NCBI RefSeq assembly: GCF_040643435.1
Contig: NZ_JBEYUH010000003.1
Coordinates: forward strand, 186,001 to 250,000
DNA length: 64,000 nt
From: Rhodococcus sp040643435
GTDB lineage: Bacteria; Actinomycetota; Actinomycetes; Mycobacteriales; Mycobacteriaceae
Reading direction: 5' to 3'
Position 1 is the stretch's first letter. Each line of letters starts with the position of its first letter. The translations under genes and the position numbers were made by a program. The notes under the pieces were generated by a model. That model was given only the letters and a program-made list of their open reading frames with translations. It had not been told where the DNA came from and did not search any database. Below, piece by piece: positions 50,270 through 57,093 of this stretch.

Positions 50270-51121
50270 TCAGACCAGTGCCGCAAGGGCGAACGCGGCG
50301 AGTGCGATGAGCACACCGCCTGTGAGGGTCTGGACGCGCCGGTCGATCACGCACATCGCCGACAGGAAGCCGGGCATCGATCCACCGCGCCGGGTGTGCA
50401 GAATTGCCAGGACGCTGGGCATGCACCGGCCGAGGCTGACGGTCGCGAACAGCGCGGCGCCGAGAACCGGTGAACCCGAGGCGATCACGCCGAGCACCAG
50501 CAGGTAGTACGCGCTCGAGCGGATGAAGATCATGAAACCGGGTCCGATGAGCGCCCCGAACAGCAGGGAGACCTTCCACGGGGCCATCGTGCGGCGCAGA
50601 TGCCGGGGGAGTTGCTGCCGTCGCATCGGTGCAGGCAGGGTGATCATGCCCAGCTCGTGCAGGCCGTAGCCGAGGGCGATCACGCCCCAGGCCGCAAGCA
50701 TCCACGCCCACGGCACAGAGCCGGTGACCAGGGCGCCGAGTGCGCCGAGGGCGGCGCCGGTCGGGATGCCGGTGGCGAGCGAACCGAGAGCGTGCCATCC
50801 GAGGCGCCGGAGCGGTGTGGAGGATCCGCGCCGCTCCGGCTGTTTCGGGGCGGCGACGACGCCGGCGACCGACATGCCGCAGGTCGACCAGTTGGCCGCG
50901 AGTGCGGTGACGGCCGCCGTTCCGACCACGGCGGCGGTCAGTGCGGCCGGGCCCGCCGGGGCGGCGAGGAGACCTGCCGTCGCGCCGACGACTGCGGCCC
51001 CTGCGACCAGCCCGGTACGGGCCTTCTTCGGGACGGCGTGGTCGAGGGTCGGCCTGATCTCGGGTACGTCGATGTCCAATGGTGCGTGAGCGAGCGGCTC
51101 ACGCACGAGTGTTTCCGTCAT
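50270..51121 (-). CDS. Multi-pass membrane protein, possible MauF counterpart
   Basis: This is the last gene of the mau-like operon. The 283-residue protein has about seven helices. Two cysteines lie in helix-end positions: ANWSTCGMSVAG and SLGRCMPSVLA. MauF and related CcdA/DsbD proteins carry such paired cysteines to move reducing power across the membrane, and MauF is needed for MADH maturation in methylotrophs, so this protein is a candidate. I cannot confirm homology by eye. ATG 51121 has AAGGAG eight bases upstream. Confidence 0.6.
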   Translation of the reverse strand: MTETLVREPLAHAPLDIDVPEIRPTLDHAVPKKARTGLVAGAAVVGATAGLLAAPAGPAALTAAVVGTAAVTALAANWSTCGMSVAGVVAAPKQPERRGSSTPLRRLGWHALGSLATGIPTGAALGALGALVTGSVPWAWMLAAWGVIALGYGLHELGMITLPAPMRRQQLPRHLRRTMAPWKVSLLFGALIGPGFMIFIRSSAYYLLVLGVIASGSPVLGAALFATVSLGRCMPSVLAILHTRRGGSMPGFLSAMCVIDRRVQTLTGGVLIALAAFALAALV

Positions 51122-51183
51122 AGGACTACTCCTTTGCTGTTCAACTCGTGGCGTTGCGGCCGAGCTACGGACGTCGCTGTCCG

Positions 51184-51507
51184 TCAGCCGGTCACGGTGA
51201 CGGTTCCGGTCATGTACCGGTGGACCGAGCAGTGGTACTCGTAGACGCCCGGCGTGTCGAAGGTGTGCTCGAAGCTGCCGTCGGCGGTGATGCCGCTGTC
51301 GAACTCACCGTCGGAACCGACGTGATGCAGCACTCCGCCGTCGTCGAACGTCCATCGGACGGTGCCGCCGACCGGCACGGTCACATTCATCGGTTCGAAG
51401 TGCACGTCGCGGACGACGACCTCCGCGTCCGGTCCGGCAGGTGGGCCGGCGCACGAGGTCGCTGCCAGCGCCGCGACGGCGGCCACACCCCACCGGATCC
51501 GTGTCAC
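51184..51507 (-). CDS. Amicyanin-like cupredoxin lipoprotein 2
   Basis: This 107-residue blue copper protein has a short signal with a lipobox-like ATSC (Cys19). The type 1 copper ligands are His62 (VLHHVGS), Cys93, His96 and Met99 (HCSVHRYM). The short Cys-x-x-His-x-x-Met loop is the amicyanin arrangement. GTG 51507 overlaps the stop of the first cupredoxin gene (GTGA). It is the second of a pair, probably from duplication, and would carry electrons from the amine dehydrogenase. Confidence 0.88.
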   Translation of the reverse strand: MTRIRWGVAAVAALAATSCAGPPAGPDAEVVVRDVHFEPMNVTVPVGGTVRWTFDDGGVLHHVGSDGEFDSGITADGSFEHTFDTPGVYEYHCSVHRYMTGTVTVTG

Positions 51508-51845
51508 CGGACGATGACCGTGCCGACCATCGACGGGTGCGGCGTGCAGTGATAGGTGTACGTGCCGGATTCCTCGAAGGTGTATTCGTAGGTACCTTCG
51601 GTGAGCAGTTCGCTCTTCAGTTCGCCGGCGAGCGGGCCGTCCCCTGCGACGTCGTGCGGAAGCCCGGAATCGTCGAAATGCCACCGGACGGTCTGGCCCT
51701 TGTCGATCGTGACCTCCGCCGGGCTGTACGACATGTTCTTGACCTCGATGACGACTGCGGGTTCGGCCGAGGACGAGCCACCACATCCGGTCAGCAGGCC
51801 TGCCGCGAGCATCGTGCCCACTGCGACGGAAAGAATTCTTCTCAT
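51504..51845 (-). CDS. Amicyanin-like cupredoxin lipoprotein 1
   Basis: This 113-residue blue copper protein carries a lipobox LLTGC (Cys21) and so should be bound to the outer face of the membrane. The ligands are His64 (LPHDVAGDG), Cys100, His103 and Met106 in HCTPHPSM, close to the CTPHPFM loop of amicyanin, the electron acceptor of methylamine dehydrogenase. Eleven bases separate its ATG from the multicopper oxidase stop. It is the likely first electron acceptor of the TTQ enzyme. Confidence 0.9.
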   Translation of the reverse strand: MRRILSVAVGTMLAAGLLTGCGGSSSAEPAVVIEVKNMSYSPAEVTIDKGQTVRWHFDDSGLPHDVAGDGPLAGELKSELLTEGTYEYTFEESGTYTYHCTPHPSMVGTVIVR

Positions 51846-51856
51846 GTCCAGTCCTC

Positions 51857-53455
51857 TCACCGGATGTACCGCAGGTTCGCGGTCATTCCTGCTTCGAAGT
51901 GATATGCGTTGTGACAGTGGAACATCCACTCTCCCGGATTGTCTGCGTCGAACTCGATGGCGAGTTCGGTCCCCGGGAGCACGTTGACGGTGTCGCGCCG
52001 AAGACCCCCGTACGCCGGAACGGCGAAGGTGTGTCCGTGGGTGTGCATGGGATGCCACATGGTCGACGAGTTGACCATCGTGATGCGCACCCGCTCACCC
52101 GGTTTCATCACCAGCTTCCCGGCGTCGGGACCCGCCATCCCCCACACGTAGCGGTCGCCCGCCTGGATGAGTTCGATGCGGTAGTCGCGGTCGGCCTCCC
52201 GCTCGTCGAGCATCACGGCCTCGGCCGGACGCAACTCGCTCTCGAGCAGGAGGCGTCCGTCCAGTTCGGGAATGCGGCCACCCACATCGGGGTTCGGCAT
52301 CGGCACCGCGTCGTGGCTGCGGAGCACCGTCGACGCGTAACCTTCACGACCCTCGACCTTCGCGACGACGGGCCACGCCCCGGACCGCACCGTGACCAGC
52401 ATGTCCACGCGCTGGGCCATTCCGACGATCACGGTGTCCGCGGTCGCGGGCCGGACGTCGAAACCGTCCACGGCCACGACCGTCAGTTCGTGCCCGGCGA
52501 CCGCGAACCGGTACGGCGTCTCCGCTGCGGCGTTGATCACCCGCAAACGCAGTCGCTGTCCGGCGGGAGCCTCGATCACGGCCGGGTCGTTCGGGGGGCG
52601 CCCGTTGACCAGATGGAGTGGATACGCGATGTGCTGCGTCATGCCGCCGAGCGGCACCGAGTCCCCGTGACCCTGGGATACCAGTTGTTGCGCGGCGGTC
52701 ATCTCGTCGCCGGAATGCGTCATCGGCGCCGACGAGCCACCGTGCCCGCCGTGGCCGTGCCCGGATATCTGCGGATTGAGCGCGGCCAGAACGGCGTCGG
52801 GGGTGGTGCCCAGTCCGTCGATCCAGTCGTCGAGCACGAGCACCGCATCGGCGTCGGCACCGGTGGCGTCGTTCGGGTCCTCGACGATCATGGCTCCGAA
52901 CAGGCCGCGGTCGGCCTGCAACCCGCTGTGCGAGTGGTACCAGTGGGTGCCGGGGTCCGGAGCGATGAAGTCGTACTCGAATCGGCCGCCGTCGGCATCG
53001 ATCGGTGGCTGCGTCACCGGCGCCGCGCCGTCCATGTCGTTGCGGATCCGGATGCCGTGCCAGTGCAGCGTGGTCTCCTGCGGCAGGCCGTTGTCCACCG
53101 AAACCCGGACCCTGTCACCCTTCGACAACCGGAGTTCCGGCGCCACGGCGGCTCCGCCGTAGGTCCACGTGTTCACGATCCGTCCGCCGAGATCGACGGC
53201 CCCGGCACTCGCGGCGAGCGCGAAGGACGCGGTCGCACCCGAGGACGGCCGGGCCGCCTCCGCGGCGGCCACCTCGGGATCGGTGGGCAGGATGTAATCG
53301 AGGTCGGCTGCCGCCGCCTGCTCTCCGGAGGTACCGGAACTGCAGGCGGCGGTGCCGAACCCGAGAGCGCCGAGCCCCACCGCGCCGGCACCGAGGGTGC
53401 TCAGGCGGAGGAAGCGCCGGCGGTCGAGCACGAGCCCGGGAACGGGTCGTGTCAT
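51857..53455 (-). CDS. Tat-exported multicopper oxidase
   Basis: This 532-residue three-domain multicopper oxidase has a twin-arginine signal (LDRRRFLRLSTLGAGAVG). All four copper motifs are present: HWHGIR, WYHSHSG, HPMHTHGHTF and HCHNAYHFEAGM, the last holding the type 1 site with Met as axial ligand. Between domains lies a His/Met-rich loop (GHGHGGHGGSSAPMTHSGDEM), which suggests copper binding. It couples substrate oxidation to reduction of O2 to water. It overlaps the mauB stop (ATGA), so it probably belongs to the amine dehydrogenase chain, as terminal oxidase or maturation enzyme. Confidence 0.9.
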   Translation of the reverse strand: MTRPVPGLVLDRRRFLRLSTLGAGAVGLGALGFGTAACSSGTSGEQAAAADLDYILPTDPEVAAAEAARPSSGATASFALAASAGAVDLGGRIVNTWTYGGAAVAPELRLSKGDRVRVSVDNGLPQETTLHWHGIRIRNDMDGAAPVTQPPIDADGGRFEYDFIAPDPGTHWYHSHSGLQADRGLFGAMIVEDPNDATGADADAVLVLDDWIDGLGTTPDAVLAALNPQISGHGHGGHGGSSAPMTHSGDEMTAAQQLVSQGHGDSVPLGGMTQHIAYPLHLVNGRPPNDPAVIEAPAGQRLRLRVINAAAETPYRFAVAGHELTVVAVDGFDVRPATADTVIVGMAQRVDMLVTVRSGAWPVVAKVEGREGYASTVLRSHDAVPMPNPDVGGRIPELDGRLLLESELRPAEAVMLDEREADRDYRIELIQAGDRYVWGMAGPDAGKLVMKPGERVRITMVNSSTMWHPMHTHGHTFAVPAYGGLRRDTVNVLPGTELAIEFDADNPGEWMFHCHNAYHFEAGMTANLRYIR

Positions 53456-54753
53456 CGGATCACCTGGGGGGTCAGCAGGGTGGCGATGTCGTCGACGGTG
53501 CCGGTGACGTCGGCCGAACTCACCTGCTCCCCGTTGCTCGCGGACACGCCGACGATCTTCTGCGTCGACTCGCCGTCCACCTCGGGACCGGCGCCGACGA
53601 CGTAGAGGATCTCGCCGTTCACCGAGAACGCCATGGACGCGATGTCCGTCAGGCCGAGCGTTGCGAGATCCAGCGTGCGGATCGGCGCGAAGTCGGTCGC
53701 GTCGAACAGATCGATCTTCACGACGTCGCCGCCGCGGCCGGAGTGCGGATGGATCGCGGTGTCGGTGTACTCGACAGCGATCCGGTCGCCCGGGTTGTTG
53801 ATGATGCTCTCGGAGAACCGGCCGCTGTCCTGACCGGCGTTCCCGATCGGGGTGACGGGGCTGTCGGGCAGGCCGTTCGAGAAGTCGAGCACGAAGACGT
53901 CGCCGTTGGCGCTGAGGAGCAGACCCTTGTGGACATCCGCCGCCCAGGTCACCTTTCGGGTGCTGACGAAGTCGTCGGGCAGGACCTTCGTGCGGGCCGT
54001 CTCGGTGGGAACCCCGGATTCGCCGATGGAGATCTGGATCAGCTCGCGCGTGTCCTCGCAGACGCTGTAGATCTCGTGGTCGACGAGCCAGGTGAACGGC
54101 CCGCATCCGAGGATCTGCAGCGCACCGCTCTCCTTGCCCGATTCGAGGTCGACGACGCGCACGCCGTAGAGACCGTCGTCCCAGGTCACGAAGTACTTTC
54201 CATCGGAAGTGACGGCATTGGATCCGGGACGTGAATGCACGCGGGCGTAATCGGGCAGCTCGATTTCGTCCGGCTCGAGGAGGTCGCCGGAATAGGTGGT
54301 GACGGTGAAGTCGGCGGCCCCGCGCGAGCCACGTGGTCGCCACACTTCCGCGGCGAGTACCGCAGGATCGGAGGTGGTCTCGCCGACGAAGCCGTGGATG
54401 ACGGGATCCCAGATGCCCGGACCGACCACGACGCGCCCGGCAGCCACACCCGTTGCGGGATCGATGATGTTGACGCCGAGTTCGAGTGTTCCGAATCCGC
54501 CGATCACCGCGAGCAGTTCGTTTTCGTTCGCGGGCTGGATCTCCGAGACGTGGAGAGGTTCGGGAATGGTGTCGCCGATCTCCTGGTCGTCGTGGCCGAG
54601 GGAGATGCCTTCACCCGGAGTGGTGTACGGAACGGTAGGGTAGGTGACTTCTCCTGCCGTGGAAGGTGATTCGTCATCGCTCGAACATGCTGTGAGCGAC
54701 AGGGCGAGGGCGAGGGGGACGGTCGCAGCGACCGCCCGTGAGGTGCGCTTCAT
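53452..54753 (-). CDS. mauB: Methylamine-dehydrogenase-like heavy chain, lipoprotein
   Basis: This 433-residue exported protein has a lipobox SLTAC (Cys23) and a beta-propeller-type body with repeats such as LLSANGDVFVLDFSNG and FSVNGEILYVVGAG. Its place directly after mauA (ATGA overlap) supports assignment as the heavy chain of a TTQ amine dehydrogenase. Known MADH heavy chains are soluble periplasmic proteins, so the lipid anchor is a Gram-positive variation. The sequence is diverged; homology rests on fold pattern, size and context. Confidence 0.75.
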   Translation of the reverse strand: MKRTSRAVAATVPLALALSLTACSSDDESPSTAGEVTYPTVPYTTPGEGISLGHDDQEIGDTIPEPLHVSEIQPANENELLAVIGGFGTLELGVNIIDPATGVAAGRVVVGPGIWDPVIHGFVGETTSDPAVLAAEVWRPRGSRGAADFTVTTYSGDLLEPDEIELPDYARVHSRPGSNAVTSDGKYFVTWDDGLYGVRVVDLESGKESGALQILGCGPFTWLVDHEIYSVCEDTRELIQISIGESGVPTETARTKVLPDDFVSTRKVTWAADVHKGLLLSANGDVFVLDFSNGLPDSPVTPIGNAGQDSGRFSESIINNPGDRIAVEYTDTAIHPHSGRGGDVVKIDLFDATDFAPIRTLDLATLGLTDIASMAFSVNGEILYVVGAGPEVDGESTQKIVGVSASNGEQVSSADVTGTVDDIATLLTPQVIR

Positions 54754-55418
54754 GATCCGGCACCCACCTTCGGGCGTGCAGCGGGACGCGTCTGGCAGTC
54801 TTCACCGATGATGGGAGCCATCGTGCAGGTGTAGGACTGGGATTCGTCGGAGACGCACCAGATGATCTCCTGGTCGTAACTGCCGGAGACGGGGTTGTAC
54901 ATGATCGCCTGCATGTCGGGTTCACCGCAGAACGCGTTCGAGCACGAGGGTGCCCCACAGCAGTCGTAATAGGCGATGAGATAGGTCTTTCCGGTATCGG
55001 GATGAGTACAGCAACCGACCCAGAATTCGGCCCCCGGTCGGCTGCCGGGTGCACAGGTGGTCACGCCACCCCCATTGCACGCCGCACACGAGGTGCCGTC
55101 CATGTTGCACCAGCGCCAGTACTCGCATTCGGCGGGATCCTTGCCGTCGAATGCGGGCAGCAGCGGTTCCGGTTCGGTAGGCGCCGGCGCCGGAGGTTCC
55201 TGTGCGAGTGCGGTACGGGTGACGGGAAGCGAACCGATCAGGGCCACTCCGGAAACACCCATCGTCCACCGGCCGATCTTGCTGATCACGGAACGACGCG
55301 AAACACGTTCGGACAGGCGACGACCGGCTCGGCCGACGAGCGATCCGCCGCGACCGGCCATCCACTCGGCCTGCTCCTTGACGGTGGCTTCGTCCACCGG
55401 ATATCGGTTCTCGTGCAT
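54750..55418 (-). CDS. mauA: Methylamine dehydrogenase light chain (TTQ subunit)
   Basis: This 222-residue catalytic small subunit has a twin-arginine-type signal (SRRSVISKIG). The mature part keeps all the landmarks of MADH: CEYWRWCNMDG (Asp107), the TTQ tryptophans Trp133 (EFWVGCC) and Trp187 (EIIWCV), the catalytic Asp152 (YYDCCG) and Thr199 (YTCTMAP). It has 14 cysteines, two more than the 12 of Paracoccus MADH (I place the extra pair at Cys136 and Cys208). ATG 55418 is chosen; TTG 55451 has a better GGAG site and is an alternative. Amine substrate is not certain. Confidence 0.9.
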   Translation of the reverse strand: MHENRYPVDEATVKEQAEWMAGRGGSLVGRAGRRLSERVSRRSVISKIGRWTMGVSGVALIGSLPVTRTALAQEPPAPAPTEPEPLLPAFDGKDPAECEYWRWCNMDGTSCAACNGGGVTTCAPGSRPGAEFWVGCCTHPDTGKTYLIAYYDCCGAPSCSNAFCGEPDMQAIMYNPVSGSYDQEIIWCVSDESQSYTCTMAPIIGEDCQTRPAARPKVGAGS

Positions 55419-55520
55419 TTCCGGTTCACCGGATGAGGGTCTGAATTCCAACGACGTACTCCGATCTCGGGAAGGGGACGGGATACCGCGCCCGCCGACG
55501 GCGCGGTCTGCGCTCGCAGG

Positions 55521-56135
55521 TCACACGCCTGCCGCGGCGCGAGTCTTGGCTGCCTCGTGCAGGTGCTGCAACGACGGAGTGCCGGATTCGAGTGCGTTGA
55601 GGAGGGATTCGACCTGTGCCATGTGGTTGCACAATCCCTTGGCCTGGATCTTGCCGTGCTCGTCGAGGATCACGCCGTACGGCGTGGTGCCCACCTGATA
55701 TGCGATGCCCACGTCGCGCGCGTCGACGTAACTGAGTTCGCCGCCGATGCCCGAGCCTGCGAGGAATGCCTCGTGCTCTTCGGGCGTGCCGTCGGACACG
55801 ATGACGATCTCGAGGTTCTTCTCGGCCTTTGCCATCGCCTTGATACCGGGCAGCAGGCTCTTGCACGTCGAGCAGGACGGCGCGGTGAACAGCAACAACT
55901 GGGGCTTGTCGCGGTGGCCGCCCACGCCGATCTGGCGGCCGAGCTGGTCGGTCAGGCCGCGGAAACTCGGCCCGGCCTGCGCGATCTTCGGTCCGGTGTC
56001 CATCATCCGGGCGCCGAGCGGACCGAGACGTACCTGCACGCGGCCGATCTCACGGGCGAGCGCGAGCACCATGAGGAAAAGCACCGCCAGGGCGACTGCC
56101 AGTACGATCACTGCGATCAGGAGGAAGGTGTTCAC
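55521..56135 (-). CDS. mauD: MauD-like membrane-anchored thioredoxin-fold protein
   Basis: This 204-residue protein has one N-terminal helix (residues 3-26), then a thioredoxin-like domain with the active-site pair Cys88/Cys91 (APSCSTCKS). MauD in methylotrophs is needed for correct disulfides in MauA, which is rich in cystine. GTG 56135 has GGAG six bases upstream. It lies between mauE and mauA in the same operon. Confidence 0.88.
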   Translation of the reverse strand: MNTFLLIAVIVLAVALAVLFLMVLALAREIGRVQVRLGPLGARMMDTGPKIAQAGPSFRGLTDQLGRQIGVGGHRDKPQLLLFTAPSCSTCKSLLPGIKAMAKAEKNLEIVIVSDGTPEEHEAFLAGSGIGGELSYVDARDVGIAYQVGTTPYGVILDEHGKIQAKGLCNHMAQVESLLNALESGTPSLQHLHEAAKTRAAAGV

Positions 56136-56155
56136 AGGGTTCTCCGTTTCAGGTT

Positions 56156-56740
56156 TCAGTACCGCGAGAGGGTCGACGCGGCGCGCAGTTCGATGGAGGC
56201 GTTGCTCAGATGGGCATCGACCGGACGCCGTCCCGGATGCACGATCGAGCGGAGTTGCGCAGCGGTGACCGCGGCGGCCAGCAGGAGGGCGGCGAGGGCG
56301 ACCGCGAGGACGTGTTCCGCGAGCGTCGCCGGCCCGGCGGGAACGATCGCCAGCAGGGCGGCGACGGCGGTGAAGGCAGCCGCTCGGGCCGCGTGGAACC
56401 ACCCGATCCGGGGCACCTCGTGTGCGGCACCGAACGCGAAGCAGCCGCAGTCGAGATCTCGTCGTCCGCGGAGGAGGTTGATCGACAGTCCCGCCCAGAA
56501 GCCTGCGAACAGCAACGCCGCGAGGGCTGCGGCATACCGCCCGGCGATTCCGGTGACGAGCGCTACGCCGAGAACGATCTCCAGCCACGGAAGACCGAGG
56601 GCCACTGCCCGCTCGATCGGCGCCGGAAGAAGCCGGTATCCGCGCACGACGCGGAGCAGCCCGTCGCGATCCCGTATCTTGGGCACGCCGGCGAGCAGCA
56701 GAGTGCCGCCGACGATCGATGCGATCAGCAACCACAGCAT
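56156..56740 (-). CDS. mauE: MauE-like membrane protein
   Basis: This 194-residue membrane protein with four or five helices is the first gene of the operon. It matches the MauE/DoxX-like family: VGGTLLLAGVPKIRDRDGLLR, then RDLDCGCFAFGAAHEVPR, whose CGC pair suggests thiol chemistry for MauA disulfide formation. ATG 56740 is chosen; GTG 56752 lies on top of its own GGAAGGA. MauE and MauD usually act together. Confidence 0.85.
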   Translation of the reverse strand: MLWLLIASIVGGTLLLAGVPKIRDRDGLLRVVRGYRLLPAPIERAVALGLPWLEIVLGVALVTGIAGRYAAALAALLFAGFWAGLSINLLRGRRDLDCGCFAFGAAHEVPRIGWFHAARAAAFTAVAALLAIVPAGPATLAEHVLAVALAALLLAAAVTAAQLRSIVHPGRRPVDAHLSNASIELRAASTLSRY

Positions 56741-57093
56741 GTGCGCGATCACTCCTTCCGTGTCGGACCTGGGAAATTACGGGCGTCCATTCGGATGCCT
56801 CACAGGCCGGATGGACACATCGTGGTGGGGCCGTGAGTCGCAACGACGTCATCGAAGAAACGAACAGCGACACGCCGAACGAGAACCAGGGCGGCGGATT
56901 CGCACTTCACATCGGCCGTCTACCTGCGAGTTTCGGTCGCGCTCGGTGCGGGACGGGCCACCGTGGGCGGTATTCGCACGATCCGGCTCGACCGAATTCT
57001 CACTCGACGGAAATGCGATCTTCGCGCTGATAACCCGCCGGTAACATGCGCGCACTAGCGTCCCGAGCACCGGTCGAAGGGAAGGACGCGATC
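56741..57093. other. Divergent control region between mau-like operon and permease
   Basis: About 350 bases without a credible gene separate mauE from the APC permease gene. The mauE side holds a SigK-type promoter (56789-56814). The permease side ends with the GAAGGGAAGGA ribosome site. I saw no strong palindrome for the IclR regulator; a weak ATTCG-N16-CGAAT pair lies near 56972-56997. Short frames in this region look like noise. Confidence 0.6.
56789..56814 (-). promoter_or_regulatory. SigK-type promoter of the mau-like operon
   Basis: On the minus strand the sequence is CCATCC, 14 bases, CCGAAT, an exact match to the pattern in front of sigK. The -10 end is 48 bases before the mauE ATG. 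Confidence 0.75.

Noticed and set aside
50270..51121. Calling the last mau-operon membrane protein MauF outright
   Set aside because: Only two cysteines and the context support it; similarity could not be shown by eye, so it is listed as possible.
56785..56816. Inverted repeat GTCCATTCGG / CCGGATGGAC near mauE as a regulator site
   Set aside because: The two arms are the -10 and -35 elements of the SigK-type promoter, which are partly complementary to each other; no separate operator is needed.
56833..57030. Short frames in the mau-permease gap
   Set aside because: They lack a proper ribosome site, have no domain or membrane pattern, and end inside the permease leader.
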